Assembly: GCF_040954645.1 (NCBI RefSeq) | Contig: NC_092806.1 | Span: 128,176,952 to 128,240,951, forward strand | Length of the DNA stretch: 64,000 bases | Reading direction: 5' to 3' | Origin: Diabrotica undecimpunctata | Taxonomy: Eukaryota > Arthropoda > Insecta > Coleoptera > Chrysomelidae | In this document: in pieces, positions 1 to 10,795 of the stretch | Numbering within the stretch: the first letter of the stretch is position 1 | How the letters are laid out: the number at the start of each line of letters is the position of its first letter | Made by a program: the position numbers and the translations under genes | The notes under the pieces: generated by a model | What the model was told of the DNA's origin: nothing | Seen by the model: the letters and a program-made list of their open reading frames with translations, nothing else | Database searches by the model: none

Positions 1-61
1 ACTATGTTGCCGGATTGTAAAAATGCATACAATAAACTTGAATTAGATAGAGGCGTGAACA
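1..61 (-). repeat. BEL element 3' LTR, cut by window edge
   Basis: On the minus strand the LTR begins TGTTCACGCC at base 61, directly after a G-rich polypurine tract (GGCGGGGGCC, about 62-71). All 61 bases in the window are identical to the other LTR ending at 6099. The rest of this LTR and its target-site duplication lie outside the window. Confidence 0.85.
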
Positions 62-134
62 TGGCCCCCGCCTTGGCAAACACTGCCAACAAAATCGTCT
101 GCTAACGCTAAATGTTCAAATGTTTAAACTACAC

Positions 135-3100
135 TTAGTCCGAAACGGGTAGCGGACACACCTTGGAAAAAGAACGAGTTATGATACCATTGTCTGTCTT
201 TATCCTAAAAACTCTGGCTACACCATCACTGCCGCGTAAAAGTTCGATCACGCGACCTAACTTCCACCTTAATGGAGGTAAATTGTCCTCTTTTATGAGC
301 ACTAACGTGTTTTCCGCAACTTCACCGTTAGTAGTAGTCCATTTCGTGCGTTTTTGTAGTTCGGAGATGTATTCTTTGTTCCATCGTTCCCATATATGCT
401 GAGAAAGCTGCTGAATATGCTGGAATTTTGAGAGCCGATTAACTGGAACATGACGCAAATCTGGATCTGGATTGGTAATAAGTGGTCTTCCGATGAGAAA
501 ATGTGCAGGAGTTAATGGGGAGAGATCATTTGGATCACAGGATAAAGGATGAATGGGTCGGGAATTTATTATAGCTTCAATCTGCACAAGCAACGAATAA
601 AATTCCTCGAACGTTAAGTGCGCGTTTCCCAAAACCCTATGCAAATGATGCTTAACTGTTCTTACTCCGCTTTCCCACAGTCCGCCAAAATGTGGAGAAT
701 AGGGAGGTATGAAGGACCACGAAATATTATTCTTTAACAAGGATTCTCTTATCGCGGGAGTGTGCTGCTCTAAAAATGTGCTTAACAATTTTAACTCCGA
801 ACTAGCTGCTATAAAATTGGTTCCATTGTCGGAGACCATCTTTTGAGGCTTGCCTCTTCGCGCAATAAATCTTTTAAAGGCCAACAGAAATGATTCCTTA
901 GACAGTTCTGTAACTAATTCTAAATGTATGGCCTTCGTACAAAAACAAATAAAAAGACACATGTAACTCTTTATTAGTTTACAACCTCGACCCTTTCTAT
1001 CGCGAATTAAGAAAGGGCCCGCATAATCAACACCTGTTACAATAAATGGTGGGCCACCTGCGAGACGCTGGGCAGGTAGGTCACCCATTATTGGCTGAAT
1101 GGATTTAGATTTTAATCTAAAACATTTTACACATTTGTGTACGGTACGTCGCGCTAAATTTCTTCCTGATAACGGCCAGAAAGTTTCTCTTATAGTTGCA
1201 AGTAAAAGCTGTGGACCAGCATGCATAAGATCCTTGTGAAAATGATTAAATATTAACGACGTAACTATATGATCTGCCGCTAAAATGATGGGATGTTTTT
1301 TGTCATACGTAAACTCGGAATGCTTTAAACGCCCGCCTACTCTCATGATGCCCTGATCATCAAGAAATGGAGATAACTTGATGAGTTTGCTGTTTTTATC
1401 TAAAGATCCCTTTTGGTTCAAATGCTTTATTTCATTAGAAAATGACTGTGATTGACACAGTTTTAGAATACGATTAAATGCAGAATGTATTTCATCCAAA
1501 GAAAGGGGTTCAGAAGTTCTTTCCTTATTTTTACACATGCGGATGAATCTGAACACATATGCAGCGGTTCTTTTTAAACGTAAAATATTAGAGAAGCGCT
1601 CAAATGAAAATACTTCCGTATTCTGTGTTTCATCAAGTTTATTCGTAAAAACCTTTATGTTTTTCCTTGTTTCGCTTGTTTCAGTAGGGACAACTTGTAA
1701 ATTTGGCCATTTATCTGAATCTTGCATGATCCACTCCGGTCCATGCCACCATAAGTTGCACTCCATTATTTTATCTGGTTCCACGCCTCTGGACACTAGA
1801 TCTGCAGGATTATCCTTGCCTGGCACATGACGCCACTGCGCAAACGAAGTGGTTTCCTGGATCTCTGCTACGCGGTTACTAACAAACGTCTTCAATGCAT
1901 TGGCTGCTGTTTTCAACCAACTAAGTACTATCGATGAATCTGTCCAGAGGTAACACGTATCAAATTGCACATTTAATGAATTTTTGACCTTATTGGTCAA
2001 ACGCGATAAAATTACTGCTCCACAGAGCTCTAAACGCGGCAAAGTAACTGGCTTTAAGGGCGCAACCTTGCTTTTTGCACATAATAAGAATGAATACGAC
2101 CTGCCTAACGAATCGGTAGATTTAATGAATATGCAAGCACCGTACGCCTTTTCTGAGGAGTCGCAAAATCCATGAAGTTCTAGTTTGACCTTACTAGAAC
2201 ATATAACATGCCGAGGTATTTTTAAATTGTTTAAGATTCCTAATTTATTCCTAAACTGTAAATAATTATTTGCTAAATGCTCCGGTATGGGATCATCCCA
2301 TGAAAGACGCTCGAGCCATAGTTGTTGTAACATAATTTTCGCTATGATGGTACACGTACTTAATAGACCCAAGGGATCAAAAATTTGAGCTATGTCCGAT
2401 AATAAAGTTCGCTTTGTGATTATATGGCCTAGAGATGAACTTATGCTATAAAACATAGTATCTGATTGCGGTGAGTACAATAATCCCAAAGTTTTCGCCT
2501 TCTCGTTTTCACCGAATTGAATAACGGAACCCGTAGTTGAATTATCCGGTATATCTCTCAATATTTCAGGATCATTTGAATAGAATTTACGCAATGTAAA
2601 TCCTCCGCCTTTAAGGACCTCAAAAAGTTGTTTACATGCTTCGCGCGCTTTCTGTTTTGAATCAAAACCTGTCAAAAGGTCGTCCACATAAAAATCGGAT
2701 TTAATAATGCTAGCAATGTTAGGATTTTTAGCTTCTTGCTCCTCTGCCAATGTCATTAGACATTTAATCGCTAAGTAAGAAGAGCATTTCATACCGTACG
2801 TAACTGTTTGTAACTGAAATATTTCAATCGGTTCTTCCGGATTATTTCGCCATAAGATACATTGTAAGGATTTTTGATCATCTGCAACCAATACCTGACG
2901 GTACATTTTTTCTATATCCGCACTAACTACATATAAGTGTGTTCTAAAACGCAATAAAATGGAGAGTAAATCATTTTGTAAGATTGGTCCGGCCATTTGA
3001 ATACTATTTAATGAAATGCCGTTTGTAGTTGGCGCACTACAATCGAACACAACGCGCAAACGTGTCGTCAAAGAATTTTCTTTTAAAACTGGATGATGTG

Positions 3101-5393
3101 GCATAAAATAAAATGTAGTATTTACCCTAAAGTCTGTTGCCGCTTCCGTAATTCTGCATAAACCTTTCATATGTCCTAATTCTTTATATTCCTGGATGAA
3201 TTCGCTATAAAGAGTTTTAAGATTGGCATCTTTATTCAACTTACGCTCGAGATTTAAAAATCTATTTTTTGCTTGACGAAATGAATCACCGAGTGAACTT
3301 ATCGATTCCTTGAATGGCAATGATACTATGAATTTGCCTGTCGCGTCGCGTTTCACCGTATCTTCGAAATGTTTTTCGCATGCAATTTCTTCGCCCGAGG
3401 GTGCAGGTTTTCCATTGAAAACCTCTTCAAGTTCCCAGAACTTACTTAGCTGTTCTGTAACTTCGATTGTGTTTGTGAAATTACACTTAGTTAGTCGCTT
3501 TTCTGATGCTTTGTTTTGGCTGATATACGGCCCTGCTATGATCCAGCCAAACATTGTTTCTTGCATGAATGGTTTATTTTTACCTAAACTAATTCTGTTT
3601 GCGCCCAGTATTTGCCAAAATAGATCACTTCCTATCAACAATTCGACCTTTTGTGGTTTATGAAAATAATTATCCGCTAATTTTAAATGTTTAGGTATGC
3701 GCAAATCGCTAATGTTTAATTCAGATGCCGGCACGCACCCCGTAATTTCTGGTATTACGAAACAATTTAAAGTTTTATGAAAAGTTATATCGCTACGCGA
3801 CTGTATATTTATTTCGCATTTGAATCGAACGGGAGAAGCAGTATTATTTATGCCCATGACTGATATGTTCGCGCTTGTCGTTTTTAATCTAAGTTTATCG
3901 CATAAATTTTCGGTTATGAATGAGCTTTGTGAACCGCAATCTAACAAAGCTCGCACTATGTATGCCTTACCTTGGCCGTCAAAAATATTAACTAATACTG
4001 TGGACAGTATAGTTTGATCTGCAGCGCTAACTGCCGAAACTGACAAATTGGTAGTGTTTAAACTACCTTGTATATTATCTGCAGATCGTATATCGCTCGC
4101 GTTTTCTACCGCTTGATGAACTAAAGCTGCGTTCTGTTCGCTTGACCTATCTGGATGCAATAACGTATGGTGTTTTGACGCGCATTTCTTGCATGTTGAT
4201 TGTCTACACCGCTTATAGAAATGTCCAGGTTTAAGACAATTCGTGCAAAGATTGACCTGTCTTACTTTATCAACCCTGTCCCTAGATGAAAGTTTTGAAA
4301 ATTCGCCGCATTGATAAATGGTGTGTTCCCTTTTGCAAATAGGGCAACACTGTGTATTATCCGATTTATTTAAAGTTCCCTGTGATGAATATAGACCGCG
4401 AATGTTATGTGAATATTTCGTATTCCGTGAATACGCGCCCGCCTGAGAAATATTTCGTGTATTTTGCTTTTCAGCTTGATTTACCTCAAGAGATTCTAAG
4501 AGGTCCGCCCTTGATTTTAAAAACGTTTTAAAATCATCAAAACTAGGAATTTCATTATGTGTCTTGCTATTCTCCCATGCGCGTAAAGTCGATGTATCGA
4601 ACTTACAAGAAATAATATGAATAAGGAGTATGTCCCACGAATCAGTAGGTAGCCCTAGCTGCTTTAACGCGTATAAATGCTTCGAAAAAATGTCAACTAA
4701 TTGCCGCAATCTATTAGATGACTCTTTATGTATTGGCTCTATATTAAATAAGGCATTAACATGATTGGAAATTAATAATCTCTTATTATCGTACCTTTCC
4801 CTAATTAATTTCCACGCAACTGCATAGTTTTCGGCGGTAAACTCTAATGTTCGTATGACCTGCGCCGCACCGCCCTGTAATGAACTTCGTAAATAGTGAA
4901 AACGCCTTATATTGTCTAAGTACTCATTTCTGTTAACTAAAGATTCAAAAAGATCTGCAAAATCTAACCAATTATTATAATTACCATCAAATTTTGGTAA
5001 CTCGATAGGTTTAAGCTCAATACAATGCCCTGTATATGAATTCTTAGAGCGCTCACTTGCTTTATCGCTTTCTATACAAGCTACTTGTTGATTATCGCGA
5101 ATGATTTTTCGCGCTACCGCTAATTGTGAATAATATTTGTTATAGAATTCTTCGCGTTCCGTATATTCATCCTCTAATAATTCAAATTGAACCGTATTTT
5201 CTATTTGTCCCTGAACTTCATCGAATTCGCCCTGTAAATGTTCTATATTATTTACCATTTCAATAGCCTGTAATACTTCTAAATCTGAAATCGTTTCACC
5301 CTTAGTTATTTTATCATTTAACGCTAATATAAATTTCGAAAATATTGTGAGTTTGCATTTAAAACCGCCCCTTTTTCGCTTTAAATTCTCCAT
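135..5393 (-). CDS. BEL/Pao retrotransposon Gag-Pol polyprotein
   Basis: A single open frame of 1752 residues starts at a true ATG (5391-5393) and encodes all proteins needed for LTR retrotransposition. In order: a basic N-terminus, a BEL-type Gag core (DUF1759-like, about residues 125-280), cysteine clusters around residues 345-415 (CPIC, CTNCLKPGHFYKRC, CKKC), an aspartic protease (LLDCGSQSSF, D485), a reverse transcriptase with YVDD at 902-905, RNase H, an integrase with an HHCC-type zinc region and candidate acidic triad D1456, D1522 and E1574, and a DUF5641-like tail (about 1650-1745). Fusion of Gag and Pol in one frame without a stop or shift is normal for BEL/Pao. There is no env-like ORF. 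The uninterrupted frame and matching LTR pieces indicate a young, possibly competent copy. The clade call is secure; the subfamily was not assigned. Confidence 0.95.
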   Translation of the reverse strand: MENLKRKRGGFKCKLTIFSKFILALNDKITKGETISDLEVLQAIEMVNNIEHLQGEFDEVQGQIENTVQFELLEDEYTEREEFYNKYYSQLAVARKIIRDNQQVACIESDKASERSKNSYTGHCIELKPIELPKFDGNYNNWLDFADLFESLVNRNEYLDNIRRFHYLRSSLQGGAAQVIRTLEFTAENYAVAWKLIRERYDNKRLLISNHVNALFNIEPIHKESSNRLRQLVDIFSKHLYALKQLGLPTDSWDILLIHIISCKFDTSTLRAWENSKTHNEIPSFDDFKTFLKSRADLLESLEVNQAEKQNTRNISQAGAYSRNTKYSHNIRGLYSSQGTLNKSDNTQCCPICKREHTIYQCGEFSKLSSRDRVDKVRQVNLCTNCLKPGHFYKRCRQSTCKKCASKHHTLLHPDRSSEQNAALVHQAVENASDIRSADNIQGSLNTTNLSVSAVSAADQTILSTVLVNIFDGQGKAYIVRALLDCGSQSSFITENLCDKLRLKTTSANISVMGINNTASPVRFKCEINIQSRSDITFHKTLNCFVIPEITGCVPASELNISDLRIPKHLKLADNYFHKPQKVELLIGSDLFWQILGANRISLGKNKPFMQETMFGWIIAGPYISQNKASEKRLTKCNFTNTIEVTEQLSKFWELEEVFNGKPAPSGEEIACEKHFEDTVKRDATGKFIVSLPFKESISSLGDSFRQAKNRFLNLERKLNKDANLKTLYSEFIQEYKELGHMKGLCRITEAATDFRVNTTFYFMPHHPVLKENSLTTRLRVVFDCSAPTTNGISLNSIQMAGPILQNDLLSILLRFRTHLYVVSADIEKMYRQVLVADDQKSLQCILWRNNPEEPIEIFQLQTVTYGMKCSSYLAIKCLMTLAEEQEAKNPNIASIIKSDFYVDDLLTGFDSKQKAREACKQLFEVLKGGGFTLRKFYSNDPEILRDIPDNSTTGSVIQFGENEKAKTLGLLYSPQSDTMFYSISSSLGHIITKRTLLSDIAQIFDPLGLLSTCTIIAKIMLQQLWLERLSWDDPIPEHLANNYLQFRNKLGILNNLKIPRHVICSSKVKLELHGFCDSSEKAYGACIFIKSTDSLGRSYSFLLCAKSKVAPLKPVTLPRLELCGAVILSRLTNKVKNSLNVQFDTCYLWTDSSIVLSWLKTAANALKTFVSNRVAEIQETTSFAQWRHVPGKDNPADLVSRGVEPDKIMECNLWWHGPEWIMQDSDKWPNLQVVPTETSETRKNIKVFTNKLDETQNTEVFSFERFSNILRLKRTAAYVFRFIRMCKNKERTSEPLSLDEIHSAFNRILKLCQSQSFSNEIKHLNQKGSLDKNSKLIKLSPFLDDQGIMRVGGRLKHSEFTYDKKHPIILAADHIVTSLIFNHFHKDLMHAGPQLLLATIRETFWPLSGRNLARRTVHKCVKCFRLKSKSIQPIMGDLPAQRLAGGPPFIVTGVDYAGPFLIRDRKGRGCKLIKSYMCLFICFCTKAIHLELVTELSKESFLLAFKRFIARRGKPQKMVSDNGTNFIAASSELKLLSTFLEQHTPAIRESLLKNNISWSFIPPYSPHFGGLWESGVRTVKHHLHRVLGNAHLTFEEFYSLLVQIEAIINSRPIHPLSCDPNDLSPLTPAHFLIGRPLITNPDPDLRHVPVNRLSKFQHIQQLSQHIWERWNKEYISELQKRTKWTTTNGEVAENTLVLIKEDNLPPLRWKLGRVIELLRGSDGVARVFRIKTDNGIITRSFSKVCPLPVSD

Positions 5394-5580
5394 AATTTTA
5401 TAATGAATTATACAGTAAACAGAAACAGAATATAAATCGCTTGATATTCGACCCTAACGTTCTCAGAATTATCACATGTGCAGAATAAAGGTACAAAGAC
5501 TGATAAATAAAAGGAAATGTGAAATGGATATGCTCACCAAAATATTGTATGTTTATTCTTCTAACAGCCTCCTGGCGCCA
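5394..5580 (-). other. BEL leader with primer binding site
   Basis: This is the untranslated stretch between the 5' LTR and the Gag-Pol ATG. On the minus strand a candidate primer binding site TGGCGCCAGGAGGCTG covers 5565-5580. It starts with TGG, as expected for annealing to a tRNA 3' CCA. The primer tRNA was not identified. The LTR end just before it does not read CA, so the exact boundary is uncertain. Confidence 0.5.
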
Positions 5581-6099
5581 AGAATCTTCGCCTCAGGTCT
5601 TCACAGATTTTAAACCCACAGTTGTCCAATTATGTAACTATCTTAAGAACAACGTTCGACAGTCTATAACGCGCTCGGGCCACTATGAATGCACTATTTC
5701 GCCCGCTAATATGATGACACAAATATGAGTTCGGAATTCGGTGAATTTACACTGTTTTAACACAAAAATTTGATGATTCGGCTCGAATAGACCATGGATT
5801 TGCTTGATATGCACTTCGCTTGTGCCGCTGGTTAATAATCAAACTCCGTGCGAAAACAAAACTGATTTTATTTTGAATTACACAATACATGAATATATAT
5901 AACGCTTATTAAGTATTATGTCCGCTCGCTCTAATGTTGTGTCACCGATCCCGTCTCGTACTTGAGTGCTGTCTTCTTTGGGGTGCCTTAAGGGACTCGC
6001 CTTATCTTCACATATGGCACAATATATCTCCCTACGCCACTATGTTGCCGGATTGTAAAAATGCATACAATAAACTTGAATTAGATAGAGGCGTGAACA
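5581..6099 (-). repeat. BEL element 5' LTR
   Basis: The outer edge is fixed at 6099, where the sequence identical to bases 1-61 ends. The inner edge near 5581 is inferred from the primer binding site. The length would be about 519 bp. It should contain the promoter and polyadenylation signals of the element, but I did not resolve them. Confidence 0.6.
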
Positions 6100-6720
6100 C
6101 AATGGATTCAGTTTGGTGAAAGCAGGGGCACTAATTTATACAAATTACAACCAACAGTAGATGTAAAACAATTTTACAAAGATGTCACACTAAGCAGAAA
6201 CACAGTGTCAACTGTCTTAAGATTAAAAGTAGATCATGGATGTTTTCCGAAACATCTACACAAAATAGGAGTTCTCCCAACAGACCGATGTGAGTGTGGA
6301 ACTAGTATAGCTGATTTAAATCACATATTCTTCAACTGCCCACTACATCGTAATACAAGCACGTGGCTGCTAAAAGAATTGATAAAAGAGGGTTTAAGTA
6401 CACCATTAAACGTAACTCTTCTATTAAGTGAAGACAATATAAAAATCTTTAAAATAATTATGATATTTCTTGTAAAAATTAAATTAAAGGTATGAGTGTA
6501 AAATTGATCGTATGCGCGAACATTTCCTTTGCATGTTTATCATATATGTTGCCCACCTACCTAACCGTGGTTTATGTCTTGTTTGTTACAATAAAGCCGC
6601 TCTGATGAATCCCTGAGCGTGTAAAGTGTCCTCCTTGTACAATCCTGTATGAATGAATACTAATATTTATATGTAATTACGTGGCTAAAGGTTTCAAGCC
6701 AAAGCCAATAATAAAAAAAA
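6100..6720 (+). pseudogene. 3' end of Jockey/I-like non-LTR retrotransposon
   Basis: From 6100 to 6495 one frame stays open and reads as the end of ORF2 of a Jockey/I-type element, after its RNase H domain. It shows the conserved TVLRLKVDHGCFPKHLHKIG segment and a CCHC-like zinc motif (CECGTSIADLNHIFFNC). A 3' UTR follows and ends in an A-rich tail at 6707-6720. The frame is open right up to the BEL LTR, so the BEL element probably landed inside this copy. The 5' part would lie left of the window. Only about 130 residues remain, so it is a fragment. Confidence 0.7.
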
Positions 6721-7300
6721 TTCTTTCATTGTACCTTGACTCTTAAATCTGAAATCTTTTTAAATTTTTGCAAGAGGACAAATCAGACAAAATTCCAACT
6801 TAACTCAGTTTGTTTAAACTTCTTGACCTGAATACAGTCCTGCCTAAACAGAGTACCAAAACAAAAACCAATGATGTGTACCTCTTCTTTTTACTGCCGC
6901 TGATTCCTCTTTTGCTTGCTCCATTCAATAGCTGAATGTCGATAGCCATTTGTTTTATTTCGTCGTCTTACTATCGCGACCAGATACTGTTTTTTTCTTT
7001 TGTTAATTAAAAAGGAGTTATAACCCAGTTGGCCATTTTATTTTGTTAAATGCCTTTAATTAAATTCAACACTTAAACACGCACAGGCGAAAAGTGTTAA
7101 CTGTACAGGGTTCGATTAAGTAGTGTAGGTTCATTTTTACCTTCAATTATCAATGACCCAGCTTGGAGCTTAGAACGATATGATGGTAAAACCATTGTAA
7201 CTAGATTATGTTGAAATATTTTTTGTGAGATATATTGTCTATCGATTTATCGACATTTTTCTTGGTTTATCGACATTTTACTTTGTATTTTTACAATTTT
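6721..7300. other. AT-rich stretch, nothing recognised
   Basis: I see no coding frame, structural RNA or clear repeat in this stretch. Short direct repeats of TATCGAC occur near 7240-7275. Confidence 0.5.
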
Positions 7301-7411
7301 AACCTGTGAAAAAAATTAAAGACAACCAGAAATTATTCTCCATAATATTAAAAGATAATGTAGAAAAACTAATGGAAATCAAGCAAAAGTAACAGCTATA
7401 CAAAATCAAAT

Positions 7412-8682
7412 TTTTTTTATTATCCCGGTTTTTTATAGCGTTCTCCGCCTTCCGGTTCCCAGTTTCCAGCTACGTCGGTCATTCCATTCGCCAGTGTGAA
7501 GGTTTCTTTCCGACATTACCTTCTGAATGCCGCCCAGCCAAGATTGTTTTGGCCTTCCTCTCTTCCTTCTTTCCCTTGGCGTCCATTTTAAAATTTGGTT
7601 TGGCAGCCTGTCGTCGTCCATTCTTTTCACATGACCATACCAGATCAGTTGTCTCCTTTGAATTTCGTCAATGATGGTTGACTTGACTCCCATTATATTT
7701 CTGATATGGTCATTTTGTATTCTATCAAGCCTTGATTTTCTAGCTGATCTTCTCCAGAAGTCCATTTCCAATGCAAGTAGGCGTCGCTCAAGGGATTTAG
7801 TAAGTTGCCATGTTTCGCATCCATAGAGCACTATACTTTTAAAGATGGAGTTAGAGAGGAGATGCTTTCTTTGATTTGATAGTTCTTTTGACCATAGCAT
7901 CGGGTTTAGGCATCCTATCACCCTTTTTCCTTTCACGATTCTTTGCTCTATCTCTTTTTCGGTGCGCACACTTTTGTTGATTGTTGTTCCCAAATATATA
8001 TATTCCTCACAGTTCTTGATTGTTTCATGTTCGTTGACCATTAGATCTTCTACTTCATTCCCGATGCATAAGTATTGCGTTTTGTTTCTATTTACAGAGA
8101 GGCCCCATTCTTCATATGTTTTAAACAACCGCCTCGTCATGAATCCTAAATCTTCCCTGTCTGCTGCCACTACTACTTAGTCGTCCGCAAAATGTAGAGT
8201 GTATAATGTTGTATCGTCGTCAAGTTGGATCCCCATTCCTGAACATGATCTTCTCCAGTGTTTTATTGCTTCATTTAAATAGATCTTAAATAGTATTGGA
8301 GAGAGGCAGCATCCTTGTCGTAAGCCTTTTGTTACTGGAAATTCTTCTGATAAGGTGTTGTTTAGTTTGATTTTTGTAAGATTTTACCAAACAGCCTGCT
8401 AAAAGTACTGGTGACAGAGATACATCTGTAGCTTCCGCAAATATCTTTTGGAACTTTTTTTTTGAATTGGAGTAATCCATGCTTCCTTCCAACTATTCGG
8501 GATTTCTTCCCCATTTAAGTATCTTATGAATAGCACTTTAAGATAGCTTATTAGTTTTGGTGTTCCGTTTTTTAGAAGTTCTGCTGGTATGTTCTCCGGC
8601 CCGGATGCTTTGTTATTCTTCATCGATTTAAGCGCTTGTTGTATTTGTTCTTCTTCCATCAAAAAATGGAATGGTTCTTGTT
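7412..8682 (-). mobile_element. RTE-like non-LTR insertion (copy B), internally deleted
   Basis: An 11-bp target-site duplication (CAAAATCAAAT, 7401-7411 and 8683-8693) brackets this copy exactly. The right part (8662 to about 8399) encodes the start of the RT (NNKASGPENIPAELLKNG). The left part (8170-7433) encodes the C-terminal third, including LYGCETW, IWYGHVKRM and the RRKRGRPKQSW signature. The middle of the RT, including most of the catalytic region, is missing and the frame is broken near 8170-8400. The 3' tail is GGGATAATAAAAAAAA. It is a 5'-truncated, internally deleted copy. Confidence 0.8.
7433..8170 (-). pseudogene. RTE reverse transcriptase C-terminal part
   Basis: This 245-residue frame covers the end of the RT palm and the thumb/connection region of an RTE-like protein. 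It has LYGCETW near residue 117, WYGHVKRM near 175 and RRKRGRPKQSW near 200, a signature shared by several other copies in this window. The YADD-type catalytic box lies just upstream and is interrupted by a stop (FADD* at about 8178). It belongs to insertion copy B and is non-functional. Confidence 0.8.
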
Positions 8683-9115
8683 CAAAATCAAATTACATAT
8701 CATTAAAAAAAATTAAACAGAAAAAACGCCCGGCCTAGAAGAAATTCCTAATTAACTGATTAAAAACCTTGGCGAAAAATTATTAACAGCATCTACAACT
8801 TAATAGTTAGAATACATGAAGTAGAAAAAATACCCGAGGATCAGAAACGAACCAGAATTATATCAATATGTAAGAAAGGAGAAACAATAGACTGTAACAA
8901 CTATAGAGAAATATCTCTACTAAGTACAACATACAAAATTGTAACAGCGCTTATCAGCCAAAAATGGACATAGAGAAAAAATTAGGGACTACCAGTAACG
9001 ATTCAGGGAAGGCACCTTTACTGCAGATGCAATCCGCACAATTACACAACCGAAAACTGCCACGAACAGAACATAGAACTCCATACCCTCTTCTTGGACT
9101 TAATTTGATTGTATT

Positions 9116-9843
9116 CTTCTTCTGCTAGTGCCTATCCTCTATGGATGTTGGCTACCACAATGACCCATCGTATTTTATTAGCAGCTGTTCGAAATAGGTC
9201 TGTGGTGGTCATACCTGTCCACTGTCTCAAATTCTTAAGCCAGGAGATTCGGCGGCGTCCTGGTCCTCTATTTTCCCTTCTAATATTAATAGTAGGATTC
9301 TGTATTTATTTTCATTTCTCACTATATGTCCGAAGTATGCTAACTTTCTTTCTTTAATGGATTTCAAGACTTCAGGTTCTTTTTGTAAACGTTGCATTAC
9401 TGCGTCGTTAGTTATATGATGTACATATGATATTCCGAGCATGCGGCGATAGCACCACATCTTGAAAGACTGCAACCGTCTGCAAGATGCATCAGTGAGT
9501 GTCCCTGCCTCTGCTCCATACATAAGAACAGAAAACACATAATAATTAAGGATTTTGAATCGGAGATGTAAGTTCAAGGTTAAATTGCAGAGAACTTTCT
9601 TCATCTGTTGTAAGGCACTCCTTGCTTTTTCGATCTTACATTTAATCCCGTGTGAGTGATCCCAGCTGTCTGTGATGTTGCATCCTAGGTATGTTATTTT
9701 TTCTGTTCTATCCAATACCTCATTGTCTGCCATAAATTTTGCAAATGTATCTTGGTTTTTGCTTATGATCATAATTTTCGTCTTCCTATTATTAAGTTTC
9801 ATTCAATATTTTCTACCGATGTTAACTACTTGATCTATCAGTC
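9116..9843 (-). mobile_element. RTE-like non-LTR insertion (copy C), 5'-truncated
   Basis: Near-identical 11-bp sequences flank it (TTGATTGTATT at 9105-9115 and TTGATTATATT at 9844-9854), and it ends in an AGAAGAAGAA tail. The frame 9227-9802 (191 residues) begins after the catalytic RT box and runs through KITYLGCNITDSWDHS, VLMYGAEAGTL and KLAYFGHIVRNENKYR. The family differs from copy B: it lacks the RRGRP box and has the GHI(V/M)RNxxRYxLLxxILxGK pattern also seen at 32092-32474 and 57070-58175. Confidence 0.8.
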
Positions 9844-10795
9844 TTGATTATATTGGAAGAAATAAATTATTTAATGCAATGAAACGTCAAGATATATTCG
9901 CAAAAGTAATCAGATTAAAATCTCAGTAGAAGAATGTAGCACAAACACAATTACAGTAGAAACAGGAGCACGGCAAGGCGATTTCCTGTCAACCACACTA
10001 TTTAGTATTTATTTTAGTAGAAGGAAGTGGTCCAGTAGTATTAAAGGAACTATAGCCTACTCCTTAACATAAATAGTAGCATATGCAGTTGACGTAGTTC
10101 TTATGCGAAATGATAAGGAAAGATTGAAGGACTCATTAACAATTCTGGCAAATAAAGCAGAAAAATAAAATATCTAATCTGCTCTAGAAGAGGGGATAAC
10201 AAGACGAGAGAAATCAAGATCGAAAGTTACTATTTTGAAAGAGTTCAACAATTTAACCACTTGAAAGTATTTGAGAAGTATCCTAGAAAAATGAAGGACA
10301 AGAACTTATCCAGAAGTACAAAACCAAAAATATACAAGGTTTCAATGAGACAAGTAGTCATATACGCAGCTGAGACAATGTGTCTCACAGTTAAAGATAA
10401 AGAAAGATTAAGATTATTTAAGAGGAAAATAGGAAAAATTAAGTGAGATGGCTGGGACACATAGAGAAAAAAAAAGCTACTTATTAAGAAGTAAGATGGA
10501 AGCCAGAAACTGAAACACCAAGGGAAAGACCTAGAGAGAGATGAGATGACCAGGTGATAAAAGACATGAAAATCATGAGAGTTAGAAACTGAAGGAATCT
10601 ATGCACATATCGAAATGTGTGGAATAAAAATTCTACGGTAAGCCAAGTCATACAACAACGTTTGACAGTACACAAGAAGAATGTGGAGTGATTCACCGCG
10701 CTAAAAGAATCAAAGAACTCTAACTAAGAGCAGCAAGCATTCCACCAGGAACGAAAGATCTCGATGATAATGGTGGTGGTCGATAATATCAATTG

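Larger units (their letters stand above)
7300..10795 (+). mobile_element. Old RTE-like element split by two insertions (copy A)
   Basis: Three plus-strand pieces (about 7300-7411, 8694-9115 and 9844-10795) read in order as one decayed RTE-like reverse transcriptase. Piece 1 precedes the RT. Piece 2 carries RT blocks resembling PNELIKNLGEKLLTA and later a block ending in LFLDL. Piece 3 resumes with NKLFNAMKRQ, then TVETGARQGDFLSTTLFSI, then the post-RT region. Joining the pieces across the two insertions restores the expected order of RT motifs. Many stops and indels show that it is dead. The 3' end near 10795 is not sharp. Confidence 0.7.
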
